Shown: positions 29,842 to 38,849, counted from the stretch's first letter. The stretch: DNA of 46,278 nt from a bacterium (GCA_030433295.1 JAUIMJ010000004.1:1-46278), one strand, 5' to 3'. A program made the numbers and translations. The notes: generated by a model not told the origin, from the sequence alone.

Positions 29842-30773
29842 GTAGCCACTCGTTTGCGTCCGGATGCACAAAGAACCGATGCTACTGCAGCCGCAGCCTT
29901 GCGGGCGTCGTTACCAATCAGCAGACGATAAAAACGCGTATCTGGAACAACTCCCCGATACAGTTCCCTAATTGCATGCCGCTGTTCTTCGTCACAATAC
30001 TCATACTCACGACGATTCAGTTCGTCGAGTGACGCTATCCCATCCTCATCGCTTAGGCTTTGCAAAACGCTATCCGCTTCCTGCCATTCATTCGCAAAAA
30101 TTATGGGTATCGGCATGCGTGCCGGTGTCATCGACTCAGTGTGCAATTCTGTGTGGGGATAGTGCTTTTTCAATTCATGATAATGATCTTCTCTACCCGG
30201 AAATCCCACCGCCGAAGAAATTAAACTGCGGTCCTTGAGGTCGATAAAGGGATTCTTACCGCTCAAAGATGCATTACGTTCCGCCATATACCTGGCAAGC
30301 GTGGAGCGTCCACATTCCGGATGTCCACTGATGATTACCGTGCTATCAGATCCCGTAAAAACGTGTCCGGGAATGTATGCACATTTCCTCTCGTGAAACA
30401 CACCTTTAACAAGCCAGCGAAGCATTTGTACCAGGTGCCAAGAACTTAGCGAAGATACATCGTCATAATAGAGATGAGACTCTAATAGACGCTTATCTAA
30501 AACGAGTAAAAATCCAGGTTCAAACAGATAGGAGACGCCGTCGTGGACAAAGTGCTCAGTTCCTCGAGATTCGTTTATGTGGGTGCGCAGGGCATTTTCC
30601 GGAATCAATGCCCTTCTGAGCGTATCCTCCGCACACCGCTCGACACGGAGCGCCCCCATGCAGTCATTCTCTTCCGACATATCGAACATCTCGTCAAGCT
30701 GTTCGATAATCGTAGAATGATCGCAGGAAACGCCAACACGAATGCCTGAGGTGGAAAGTGTTTTTTCTATCAT
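29838..30773 (-). CDS. HprK-like kinase with a degenerate P-loop (311 aa)
   Basis: A P-loop is at residues 150-158 (GHPECGRST), in the same place as in the neighbouring HprK-like protein. Position 156 is Arg where the Walker Lys (GKS/T) is normally found. The preceding strand (STVIISG) and the flanking helix (TLARYMAERN) match HPr kinase-like cores. The N-terminal 130 residues include a beta-sheet (RVGVSCDHSTIIEQLDEMFD). ATP hydrolysis may be weakened or lost, so this may be a pseudokinase regulating its partner. ATG 30773 overlaps the stop of the first HprK-like gene by four bases. No HPr-like substrate is seen. Confidence 0.65.
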   Translation of the reverse strand: MIEKTLSTSGIRVGVSCDHSTIIEQLDEMFDMSEENDCMGALRVERCAEDTLRRALIPENALRTHINESRGTEHFVHDGVSYLFEPGFLLVLDKRLLESHLYYDDVSSLSSWHLVQMLRWLVKGVFHERKCAYIPGHVFTGSDSTVIISGHPECGRSTLARYMAERNASLSGKNPFIDLKDRSLISSAVGFPGREDHYHELKKHYPHTELHTESMTPARMPIPIIFANEWQEADSVLQSLSDEDGIASLDELNRREYEYCDEEQRHAIRELYRGVVPDTRFYRLLIGNDARKAAAAVASVLCASGRKRVAT

Positions 30774-31693
30774 TCTTGTACTTCTAATAAGGCATCGAGC
30801 GCACGGCACACTTCCCGCTCCTCAGTACCAGCATAAAACTCATAGCAGGAGCTCTCGTTCACTATAGGCTCATAGCGTTCTCGCAGTACGTCTGCCTCAA
30901 GCGGCACTGCATTCCAGCTTGCTTCTTTCTCATAAATCGCAAGCAATCTTTCCAGGGCAAGCTCTTTTTCTAATTCGGCAAAACAGCTTTTCTGCGAATT
31001 ACGGATCTCGGGAAATACCAGAAGATCAATACCTTTTGCTATTCCGTTGCTCGGTGGGCTACTCCCCAATCGCATGCGTCCCTCCTGCATCCCAAAACGC
31101 TCAACGAAATCCTTGCGAACCTTGGTCGGAAGGCTAAATGGAGTAAGCTGGTTCTCGCGTACTAACGTAGTGTCGTTGCTTATTGCCTTGCCCCCTTTTT
31201 GGAGCAACCGCAGCAGGAAGGAGGACTTCCCACGTCCTGAATGACCGGCAAACACGATACCTCGTCCGTTCAACACGAGACTTGAGGCGTGTAAATACGA
31301 ATACCCTCGATGTTCGGCCGTCTTGATAACAAGCCATTTGACGGCCGCACGACTGTGCGTTGCAATCCACGAGCTGTCGGTATCGTAGTGAATTGTAACA
31401 GTATTATTTTGGAAGTCTTTCTCGATAAGGGCTTTGTCAAGCTGCTGGTCATAGATCCGCTTATTGAAAAAAAACTTTCTATGCGCCTGAGAACCCCAGT
31501 AGCCGGTTAGCCTCGCACCGAGGGGCACCTCATACTCACCATGCGAAGGGGTGAGTTCGAGGACACAATCAGCCACGTCAACGGAGTCGCAACAGTAGGG
31601 TAGTAGCTCCTCGTTCAGTCGCTGAAAAACAGAATCACCCTGATGTCGCAATTCGAGGAAGAAATCCGCAATATGATACGTCGCTGAAGCCAC
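30770..31693 (-). CDS. HprK-like serine kinase/phosphorylase-type protein (307 aa)
   Basis: An HprK-like core is evident. The strand YLHASSLVLNGRGIVFAG leads into Walker A GHSGRGKSS (150-158). The helix is followed by KAISNDTTLV (the SND at 172-174, like the 'DD' loop of HPr kinases), then the second half FSLPTKVRKDFVERFG. An N-terminal domain of ~130 residues precedes it. True HprK phosphorylates HPr in sugar regulation, but HprK-related proteins also sit in peptide or surface-modification clusters. Its partner is directly coupled downstream and a nucleotidyltransferase gene is nearby. GTG start 31693. Function is inferred only at family level. Confidence 0.72.
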   Translation of the reverse strand: MASATYHIADFFLELRHQGDSVFQRLNEELLPYCCDSVDVADCVLELTPSHGEYEVPLGARLTGYWGSQAHRKFFFNKRIYDQQLDKALIEKDFQNNTVTIHYDTDSSWIATHSRAAVKWLVIKTAEHRGYSYLHASSLVLNGRGIVFAGHSGRGKSSFLLRLLQKGGKAISNDTTLVRENQLTPFSLPTKVRKDFVERFGMQEGRMRLGSSPPSNGIAKGIDLLVFPEIRNSQKSCFAELEKELALERLLAIYEKEASWNAVPLEADVLRERYEPIVNESSCYEFYAGTEEREVCRALDALLEVQE

Positions 31694-31869
31694 ACCGTAA
31701 CCGAACTATATCTTAATAGGACTTCAAGCGAATATAGCGAAACGACGACCGACAGGCCAATCGTTTGTATTTAACGAAATCGGCCGTGTAGGTAAGCAGG
31801 TACAGGGATCGAGGAATAATGTGCACCAGAGCCGGGAATATATATTAGCAGCGGATACTTGCAGCAATA

Positions 31870-32472
31870 TCAGACGCCAAGTTCGGCCCTAAAGGTATCC
31901 AGGGGAAAGGCCGGGCCGGGATCTAGTTTTCGCTCCGGAGCAACCTCATCATGTCCAAGAATGTGACGTATGCCATAGTGTGCAATAAGCGTCCGGCAAA
32001 CATTTCGTGCAGAGGTAATTTGGGAGTCAGTATAGTTGTGCCAGAATGCAGGCTCGCTCCGATTTTGATGAATTGCGCAAATGACATCTTCAGGCTGATA
32101 CATCCCGCCCTGATGGGACGTAAACCCAGAGTCACTTACCCGTAGCAGCCCCGCGTTATCAAACTCGATTCCTATGGAACATGCATTGAGCGAGGTTCTA
32201 CCCTGCCAGGAGCTCTCCCCGGCATGCCAGGCAATCACATCAAAACTGAGCATCTGGGTTATGCTACCATCCCTCCCGATAAAAACATGCGCTGAGACCT
32301 CGTTTTCGGAGTCGCACAGATAGCGAATCGCACCTTCTGCCGTGTCCGCTGCCGTGTAGTGCAGAACGACCATGTCCGGGGCGTCATCCTCGAAGAGTCC
32401 ACCATGGTTCGGCGAATCTCTGTGGATAATTCCCGCCCCAAGCAGGCGATTATTTTCGATAGCCAGCGTCAC
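31870..32472 (-). CDS. N-acetylmuramoyl-L-alanine amidase, AmpD/Amidase_2 type (200 aa)
   Basis: This is a zinc amidase of the AmpD-like fold. Zn ligands are H38 (VVLHYTA), H174 and D184, in GHDEVAPERKLDPGPAFP. Catalytic E103 (GIEFDN) and K182 are in place. The family's length (~180-200) fits. It hydrolyses the bond between MurNAc and L-Ala of peptidoglycan or anhydro-muropeptides. There is no signal peptide, so it is cytosolic like AmpD, or may be exported otherwise. It is divergent from a GT51 transglycosylase gene. GTG 32472 is the chosen start. It is unusual to find it inside a glycan/flagellin region. Confidence 0.88.
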   Translation of the reverse strand: MTLAIENNRLLGAGIIHRDSPNHGGLFEDDAPDMVVLHYTAADTAEGAIRYLCDSENEVSAHVFIGRDGSITQMLSFDVIAWHAGESSWQGRTSLNACSIGIEFDNAGLLRVSDSGFTSHQGGMYQPEDVICAIHQNRSEPAFWHNYTDSQITSARNVCRTLIAHYGIRHILGHDEVAPERKLDPGPAFPLDTFRAELGV

Positions 32473-32551
32473 GATGTCGTCGCATTGATTTTTCTCTTGG
32501 GATATTGATCTGACTCTGAGACATTACCATGGGGTATTTGTCCTCACAAGA

Positions 32552-33478
32552 ATGTCCGAACAAGTAAACGTTCACACATGCTGCACGGGTTACATGATTC
32601 CGTTCCTTATGACATTACTGCTGATGCTCACCGCGGTTTTCGCCGTCTCAGCTCTTATCTATTTCAGCGCACCGATTGAAAAATTGAGAGGATCCTTCGC
32701 ATTCTTCTATAAAGGCGAGAAAAACTGCCCGGCGAACACGGGACTTACGTGCGAGACGTTTATTCCCGCGGAGGAAATTCCAACAAATGTCATCCTCGCT
32801 GTTCTCGTTACAGAGGACCCTTCGTATTTCTCCCACTCGGGATTCAATTGGGAGTCTATTAGAAACAGAATACGCGACACACTACGAAAGGGCGCAAAAC
32901 TTGCCGGAGGCAGCTCAATCAGTCAGCAGCTTGTAAAAGTTGTATTTACGAAAGCACAACGCTCGCTCTCACGAAAATACTTCGAAGCGCTGTATTGCAT
33001 CAAACTTGAGAAACTTTTCAGTAAATATGAGATTTTGTGTCTCTACCTAAGCACCGTTCGCTTTGGCGCTGAAGTGTACGGCATTCGAGCTGCCAGCCTG
33101 TACTACTTCAAAAAGCCCATGCAATCTCTTTCCATACCTGAAGCGGTAATGCTTGCGATCTTCCTCAGAGCACCGAGTTATTTTGATGAGCAAATCAGCA
33201 ATAATGGACTGAGCGATGACTTTTTCGCGATGTGCTATACCAAGTGTTTTGATGTTCTCGTGCTACTGAGTATTCTGGACCCCGACAGTATCCCTCCAAA
33301 AAGCGAGTATCCGATTGAAGTGGTCAAGGCTGTGCTGTGCGAGTGGTATCCGAAAAAAAACGTGCTGTTTCTGCCGCCGGCAAAGCTTAAAGAATTGGAG
33401 AGAACGGCATTGGATTACTACGTTGATTGCATCTCCAGAAGCCACGCAGAACGCAAGAAGGAAAGCAATAATGGGTAG
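32552..33478 (+). CDS. Monofunctional peptidoglycan glycosyltransferase (GT51), membrane-anchored (308 aa)
   Basis: A signal-anchor helix (residues ~14-38) is followed by the GT51 core: TEDPSYFSHSGFNWESI with catalytic E88, GGSSISQQLVK (119-129), RKYFEALYCIKLEKLFSKYE with E145, and ILCLYLSTVRFG (YLN.. normally has Asn where Ser is here). The transpeptidase domain of class A PBPs is absent, so it is an MtgA-like enzyme acting in the periplasm on lipid II. The cysteine-rich start and a Lys/Glu tail are unusual. It is divergent from an AmpD-like amidase gene (79-base gap) and followed after 6 bases by a glycosyltransferase gene. The catalytic Glu is intact. Confidence 0.85.
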   Translation: MSEQVNVHTCCTGYMIPFLMTLLLMLTAVFAVSALIYFSAPIEKLRGSFAFFYKGEKNCPANTGLTCETFIPAEEIPTNVILAVLVTEDPSYFSHSGFNWESIRNRIRDTLRKGAKLAGGSSISQQLVKVVFTKAQRSLSRKYFEALYCIKLEKLFSKYEILCLYLSTVRFGAEVYGIRAASLYYFKKPMQSLSIPEAVMLAIFLRAPSYFDEQISNNGLSDDFFAMCYTKCFDVLVLLSILDPDSIPPKSEYPIEVVKAVLCEWYPKKNVLFLPPAKLKELERTALDYYVDCISRSHAERKKESNNG

Positions 33479-33484
33479 ATTTTC

Positions 33485-34582
33485 ATGCATCTTCTCATAG
33501 TCCACGACGGCACAAGTCGTCTCGAGCGCATTGGTTCTTTTCTGCCAGCACTCACAAATCTCGGATGCGAGATATCTATATACAGCGAGGCACTGAATGT
33601 CGCACCGCTATCGTTTCACAGTCACATTCAGAATGTACCGCCACTGCTGCGTTGCCCCTCGTTGCGACAACACCTTTTCGAAGCTAATGGACACTATCAT
33701 GCTGTTCTTTTTTCCTCCCCGCTGGCAGCGGAGACCTACCGTGAAACGGTCTCTTTGCTCTCTCCCAAAAGCGCACTACTTTGCGACTCTGCGGGGTTTC
33801 TTGTACCGCCGGACTTCCTCCCGTCGGGCTCAGCCTCATCTCTCGAACGTGCCAAACTAGCCATTTCGTGCTGCGATATACTTCTCGTTGGAAGCCCTCT
33901 TGAGTATGAGCGCGCGCAAATACTCATTGGAGAACGGGTGTGCATACGGTTACTTCGCACGGTAGTCAGACCACAGGATACCATTCCTCGTGAGGCCGTG
34001 AGCTCTAAAACAATGTGCATCCTCCTCGCTGGAGATTTCGAACGCAGTAGCGAAAGTAATGCGTTGTCTGATTTCCTCGATTCAATCCTTCCCCTACTGC
34101 ATCGTGGGGGATGCACGCCAGAGCTCCTGGTGCAGGGGCATGGTTTGAGCCCGTCGCTGCGCGCCAGGGCCCGTTCGCTTGGCGCACAGATTATCCCGGA
34201 TACCGGCAATCTGCTTCCTTACCACATAGCCAATTGTATCGTTGCGCCAAACTCTGACTTCGATGGGGAGAAACCCGAGGTATTAAGAGCAATGGCGACT
34301 GGTCTCCCAGTGCTATCCAGCTTTTACGTAGCCCGTTATTTTGACCCGAGACACTCCGTCAATATGCTTATTGCCAGCTCGAAACTTGCAATAGCCGAAT
34401 CGGTAATCGCCTTATGCAATGGTAGTGAGACCAGCACCGACATTACACGTGCGGCACGCAAAGCGTGCATACATGAGCGCTCGCATACTATCGCTGAAGA
34501 GACATTTGCCACCTTGCTCGAAGGCGATTTAACGAATTCGACGAAAGGCGCAAGATACGCACAGGAGTATCATCGTGGATAG
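33485..34582 (+). CDS. Glycosyltransferase, GT4-like (365 aa)
   Basis: The fold is GT-B-like: N-terminal HLLIVHDGTSRLERIGSFLP, then a C-terminal half with CILLAGDFERSS and PNSDFDGEKPEVLRAMATGL. The EKPEVLRAMATGLPVLSS box resembles the donor-binding E-x7-E region of GT4 enzymes. The sequence is more divergent than the next gene. It lies 6 bases after the GT51 gene and overlaps the following GT gene by 8 bases, so the three are probably one operon. It likely builds a surface glycan. Ribosome site is moderate. Confidence 0.7.
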   Translation: MHLLIVHDGTSRLERIGSFLPALTNLGCEISIYSEALNVAPLSFHSHIQNVPPLLRCPSLRQHLFEANGHYHAVLFSSPLAAETYRETVSLLSPKSALLCDSAGFLVPPDFLPSGSASSLERAKLAISCCDILLVGSPLEYERAQILIGERVCIRLLRTVVRPQDTIPREAVSSKTMCILLAGDFERSSESNALSDFLDSILPLLHRGGCTPELLVQGHGLSPSLRARARSLGAQIIPDTGNLLPYHIANCIVAPNSDFDGEKPEVLRAMATGLPVLSSFYVARYFDPRHSVNMLIASSKLAIAESVIALCNGSETSTDITRAARKACIHERSHTIAEETFATLLEGDLTNSTKGARYAQEYHRG

Positions 34583-35819
34583 TTATGGGGGCATAGTACT
34601 GATAACCCGGGGGCCTCTTATTCCGGCAACGGGGGGTGGTGCCGTTCGCACACTCGCCTGCGCGCGCCGCCTTTCATCTATGTTCACCCGCGTAGTCATA
34701 GCCGGGACGGATGAATCATCATACCTTCTAATGCAAAATGGACGAGAAGAGAAAAAGTCATATCCTTTGCTGATAAAGAAAATTTCTCAGCTTCTTCGTA
34801 AAACGTGTAATCCCGAAAGACACACAAGCGATCTCGGAATCCCACATGAGGAAGCGCCTTTCTATTTTGCCATTTTTGATCGAGGATATGACATTCGGAT
34901 TGCATACCTTGCGCTTCGCTATCGGATCCGGACCTTTCAGGCAGAGTTCATAGGCTTTTGTATGCCGTGCCTCCGACTAAGATGGCTGTTCAGAGGAAAG
35001 GTGATTTCCGCGACGCATAATGTTGAATTTGAAAGAATTTCTCGAATTTATGCCGAGATACCTGAAAATAAAAAAGAACAGCTCGCCAAACTTGAAACGA
35101 CAATCAACAAACAATGTGACTCGGTAATTGCCGTTTCCGAACGCGACAGGAATACGTTTCTCAGCCACGGAATAAACGCCGAGAAAATATGCATTATACC
35201 TAATGGTGTTGAGCTAAAAAACTATGCATCAGTAGTTCCCTACCCGATTCGAGAGCTCTATGGACTTAATCGAGAAGCATTGATTCTTTTCTTTCATGGG
35301 GCAGTAAACTATCCGCCGAATTGGCGCGCGGTGACATTTATCGCTGAATCGATTCTGCCCGCACTCAAGAAAAAAGGAATAGAATCCGCTCTCATTGTTT
35401 CCGGAAAAAAACCTCAGAAGGCGCCGAAATGGCCGGAGGTTTATTTCACCGGCTACGTCGAAGAGCTGGCTTCGTTCATTGCGTCTGCTGATATTGCGCT
35501 TTGCCCGCTGGACAGTGGCGGCGGAAGTCGTCTGAAGCTCCTTGAGTATTTCGCAGCGGGCGTGCCTGTCATAGCAAGCAGCATTGGCGCAGAGGGCATT
35601 CCGGTACAAGACAACGAGCACCTGCGTATTGCAGAGTCCCTCGATGACTACGTCACCTGTATTTCAAAACTTGCGGCATCTGAGTCAGAACGGCAGAGAC
35701 TCGCCGATAACGCAAAGTGTTTTGTGAGGGACTTTGACTGGGACAAGCTATGGATACCATCCTATCAGGACACCCTTCTGCCAATGCTACGCTCCTCTGC
35801 CATTCATCGAACACACTAG
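34575..35819 (+). CDS. Glycosyltransferase, GT4 (414 aa)
   Basis: This is a GT4-type GT-B enzyme. The N-terminal half is VLITRGPLIPATGGGAVRTL and the C-terminal half has LILFFHGAVNYPPN, then FTGYVEELASFIASADIALC. The donor-binding GGGSRLKLLEYFAAGVPVIA contains E-x7-type Glu residues. GTG 34575 follows AGGAG with 7-base spacing, an excellent site, and overlaps the previous gene by 8 bases. Its role is likely addition of a sugar in surface polysaccharide or flagellin glycosylation. It ends 30 bases before the stop of the convergent 682-residue GT2 gene. Confidence 0.88.
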   Translation: MDSYGGIVLITRGPLIPATGGGAVRTLACARRLSSMFTRVVIAGTDESSYLLMQNGREEKKSYPLLIKKISQLLRKTCNPERHTSDLGIPHEEAPFYFAIFDRGYDIRIAYLALRYRIRTFQAEFIGFCMPCLRLRWLFRGKVISATHNVEFERISRIYAEIPENKKEQLAKLETTINKQCDSVIAVSERDRNTFLSHGINAEKICIIPNGVELKNYASVVPYPIRELYGLNREALILFFHGAVNYPPNWRAVTFIAESILPALKKKGIESALIVSGKKPQKAPKWPEVYFTGYVEELASFIASADIALCPLDSGGGSRLKLLEYFAAGVPVIASSIGAEGIPVQDNEHLRIAESLDDYVTCISKLAASESERQRLADNAKCFVRDFDWDKLWIPSYQDTLLPMLRSSAIHRTH

Positions 35820-35849
35820 CCGTTCTAATGAGCGCAGAGTTACAGTACG

Positions 35850-37898
35850 CTATCGGAGCGGCTGAAAAAGCGCGGTCAGGGATGATGAAAATGCGGTGGC
35901 ATCATGGTTAACGTGCAGTACGTGGCAGGACTGTTTATTCTCCTTCGCAAACAGCTCCGCTTCACTCTCACTCCAGGTAACTACCGAGTCTGCCGTCCTC
36001 GACAACACAATTTCACTGTTTCTAAAGGATTCCATATCCAATGCCATTGGCGGCGCAATCCGTTCCGACCTTTCTTCAAGATGTTCCACAGCACCACTTC
36101 TGACACACTCGTATACCACTGACGCGAACTGCGTCTCACCCGACGAAATACGTTCAAGCGAGTTGTTGAATCGCAACATTGCCTGGGGTCCACACACCAT
36201 GACGTGACTGTAAAAGCGGCTGCGCTGTTGCAGAAATCCGTCGAGCTCACTATCTGACACCGTGCAAACCAGTTCAACCCGTTCAGGAAGACGGCAACGA
36301 TTAATAGCATCCGCTTCTACAATCCTTCCGCATATGAGCACACTCACATATGCTCCCTGCTCAAGGAAAAAATCAATTATCTTCCTGGAACGTGCCGAGT
36401 CTAATGATTGATTCGGGTTGGGAATTTCGGGAAGGATATAAAGCAAACGTACGCCGGCGTTACTCGCATCAAATCCAAAGAGATCATAATCCAGATCATA
36501 GGGAAGCTGCTGAAGAAGCAGGTCCATATGTCTCGTCGAAAAAACTTCTCTATCAGAAAGCGCCACCGTCGAATCCAGCTCTCGAACCGCGGGATGTTTT
36601 GATGCATTACAAAGGCCAATGCTACCCGGACAATAGATGACGTGTGCTCCGCAGCTCGCCGCCCGGGCACAAAGATCTGCATCCTGGTACAGCTTCGTAC
36701 CATAGCCCTGGTAAAAACCCGCCAACTCAGCAAAAAGGGCAGACGTAGTGAGCAGGAAACTTCCGGAACAAAAATGGATATCTCTCAGAAAACCAGCCGA
36801 TGATAGATCGGCCCTGGAACCAACGCCGAAAAATCTAAGGCGGCCATCATTTGCAATAATGCCGCCTGCCTCTAGCAGGTTGGCATGGTGGTCGACAATA
36901 CGAGCTCCGAGCACCCCGCATTGCTCCATAGCCGAGGCGGTCTGACAGGCCATGCGCAGGGTGTCATCGAGGAGTTCGATATCAGCGTCAATAAAAAGAA
37001 GATACTTCCCTCGTGCCTGCTGAGCCGCCTGATTGCGAACCTGCGTACCGTGCACTGCACCACTACGGTTAATGATGCTCACGCCACGAACGCGCTCAAG
37101 GAGCACCCTGGTTTCCTCACAACAGTCATGAAGTAGCACAGACAGTTCAAAGGGTATGTCGTTCTGGCGCTGAAGCGAGCGAAGGCAGGCGAGGAGATTT
37201 GCGGCGCTGCTGCCCTGAGAGACGAAAATTGAGATTTCAATATCTCTGTATTCCGGAAACTGTATCTCAGTGTTTGTTCGCAAGAGCTGCGTAAAGGCAA
37301 GCTGACATACCTGAGAGCCATCAGTAGTCGCGGGAAGTATTGCTCCCTCATTGTCCGAATCGAACTTAGAACGTCGGCTGAGATGCACCGCTTCGAATCG
37401 GCCATCCTGAATACTGTTATCCGAAATGACTGCACGAAATACCAGACTTAGTGCGGTATCCGGAGCATTTCGCAACGGCAGCACGACATGAAAACCTGAA
37501 TAGTACGCGTTGTTCTCATGTGCGAACGTCTGCGCGACTTCCGGGCGGGGACGGTGGATATCAGCAGGACCCGAAACTCCTTGTTCTGAATATATCTGCA
37601 GAGAAACGATCTGCTTTCGTACATGAAACAGCCAACCGGTAACGTGAAGCTGATAACTAAGCCCCTGTCGTTGTACGACGATCTCGTCGATGAACCCGTG
37701 GAAGGAACCACTCGATTTACATGGATTCGTTCGGGCCTGATAATCGATCGCTTGTAAGAGGGGCTCCAGAGCCTCCGGACCATGGATCTTTCGGAGCAGG
37801 TGGGTGACGACCTTCAGCTTTATTGGGGAACGCGAACCGCTCGATACCGCCCTGCGGTAGGACCGTAATAGAGCAGGAGATACATAGGATTTCCACAT
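35850..37898 (-). CDS. Multidomain GT2 glycosyltransferase, C-terminally truncated relative to its paralog (682 aa)
   Basis: There are three parts. Residues ~60-170 form a beta domain (HVTGWLFHVRKQIVSLQIYS) shared with the 39152 gene. Residues ~220-440 form a GT2 domain with DAD at 304-306 (LFIDADIELL). Residues ~478-682 are an N-terminal GT-B (GT4-like) half ending at SSLTALFQPLR. In the longer paralog the equivalent point (SESEAYRF... onward) is followed by ~170 more residues with the donor-binding half, so this protein lacks half a domain. The stop lies 30 bases from the convergent GT gene, which suggests deletion at that junction. It probably adds glycans to flagellin or surface polymer. 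Confidence 0.8.
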   Translation of the reverse strand: MWKSYVSPALLRSYRRAVSSGSRSPIKLKVVTHLLRKIHGPEALEPLLQAIDYQARTNPCKSSGSFHGFIDEIVVQRQGLSYQLHVTGWLFHVRKQIVSLQIYSEQGVSGPADIHRPRPEVAQTFAHENNAYYSGFHVVLPLRNAPDTALSLVFRAVISDNSIQDGRFEAVHLSRRSKFDSDNEGAILPATTDGSQVCQLAFTQLLRTNTEIQFPEYRDIEISIFVSQGSSAANLLACLRSLQRQNDIPFELSVLLHDCCEETRVLLERVRGVSIINRSGAVHGTQVRNQAAQQARGKYLLFIDADIELLDDTLRMACQTASAMEQCGVLGARIVDHHANLLEAGGIIANDGRLRFFGVGSRADLSSAGFLRDIHFCSGSFLLTTSALFAELAGFYQGYGTKLYQDADLCARAASCGAHVIYCPGSIGLCNASKHPAVRELDSTVALSDREVFSTRHMDLLLQQLPYDLDYDLFGFDASNAGVRLLYILPEIPNPNQSLDSARSRKIIDFFLEQGAYVSVLICGRIVEADAINRCRLPERVELVCTVSDSELDGFLQQRSRFYSHVMVCGPQAMLRFNNSLERISSGETQFASVVYECVRSGAVEHLEERSERIAPPMALDMESFRNSEIVLSRTADSVVTWSESEAELFAKENKQSCHVLHVNHDATAFSSSLTALFQPLR

Positions 37899-37985
37899 TG
37901 ACTGATCGCGTATTCGAGTTAAGAATCACCACAACACTTAAGCACAGTTAACGGTGCTCCGGAAAGCCAGGTCTTCCAAAAATTC

Positions 37986-38849
37986 CTACAAAACCGATGG
38001 TAGAAGGAATAGTGCATTCCTCGGCTGTTGGTTCGCTTGTATGCTTATCGCCACGCTTGCCTGCTGGCGAATTTTCTCTTTCACCAGATTCGCTGCTTCC
38101 TGCGCCACATCAACACTACGAATCTGGCTTTCCGCTGAACTGAAGTTTTCCCGGGCTGTCTGGAGATTACTGATTGCAGTAGTGAGTCTGCTCTCCGTTG
38201 CCCCAAGCAGTCCTCGTTGAGAAGAAATTTCACTGATCGCAAGTTTGACAGATGCCAGCGCCGTCAGCGCAGCCCCTTGTGACTCAGCTTGCGTATTTGC
38301 GATAATCGAAACGCGTAGACCATCTCCTTCCCCAATACTTAGCGCATCGAGATTCCCTTGAACACCTTCGAACGAAATTTGAGAGTTCTCACTCGAATCG
38401 AGACCGACCTGGAAAAACGTAGTCCGAGTATTCGAGAGTAACCCAATACCATTGAAGGTCGTCACCTGCGCGATACGCTCAATTTCAGATCCAAGGGCGA
38501 CAAACTCGGCGCTAAGGCCAGAGCGCTGCGTGTTACCCATAGTCCCCGTTGCAGCCTGCTCTGAAAGCTCTGCCATGCGTGTGAGGATATTTGAAATTTC
38601 GTTGAGGGCGCTATCTGCTATGGATATCGCTGAGATTCCGTCGTTTGCATTACGAACGGCAACGGTAGAAATCGCGATATCAGCTCGGAGCGTCTCGGCT
38701 ATTGCCAATCCCGCCGCATCATCAGCCGCTGAGGTTATTCGCAACCCGCTGGATAATCGTTCGTAACTGGACGCAACTCCCCTATCCGCACTTTCCAAGT
38801 GACGTCGTGCCTGAAGAGAGCTCAGGTTACTATAGATAACAACTGCCAA
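37986..38849 (-). CDS. Flagellin (287 aa, D0/D1 only)
   Basis: The N-terminal region (SLQARRHLE, RLSSGLRITSAADDAAGLAI, NANDGISAISIADSALNEIS) and C-terminal region (QIRSVDVAQEAANLVKEKIR) are typical flagellin D0/D1 coils. The short middle has no D2/D3, so the filament should be thin and smooth. The C terminus (QQASVAISIQANQQPRNALF) departs from the usual ILAQANQ pattern. Start is TTG 38849, strongly supported by AAGGAGGAGAT. An upstream motif TAAA-N15-CGTCGAAT (38982-39008) resembles a sigma28 promoter. It lies between two large glycosyltransferase genes, suggesting that flagellin is the glycosylation target. A truncated second flagellin lies at 3626. Confidence 0.95.
   Translation of the reverse strand: MAVVIYSNLSSLQARRHLESADRGVASSYERLSSGLRITSAADDAAGLAIAETLRADIAISTVAVRNANDGISAISIADSALNEISNILTRMAELSEQAATGTMGNTQRSGLSAEFVALGSEIERIAQVTTFNGIGLLSNTRTTFFQVGLDSSENSQISFEGVQGNLDALSIGEGDGLRVSIIANTQAESQGAALTALASVKLAISEISSQRGLLGATESRLTTAISNLQTARENFSSAESQIRSVDVAQEAANLVKEKIRQQASVAISIQANQQPRNALFLLPSVL

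Noticed and set aside
26466-31693. Lasso-peptide or PqqD-type peptide system around the HprK-like kinases
   Set aside because: No PqqD-like ORF, B-type protease or precursor peptide is visible in the intergenic spaces; only the kinases and a nucleotidyltransferase are shared with such clusters.
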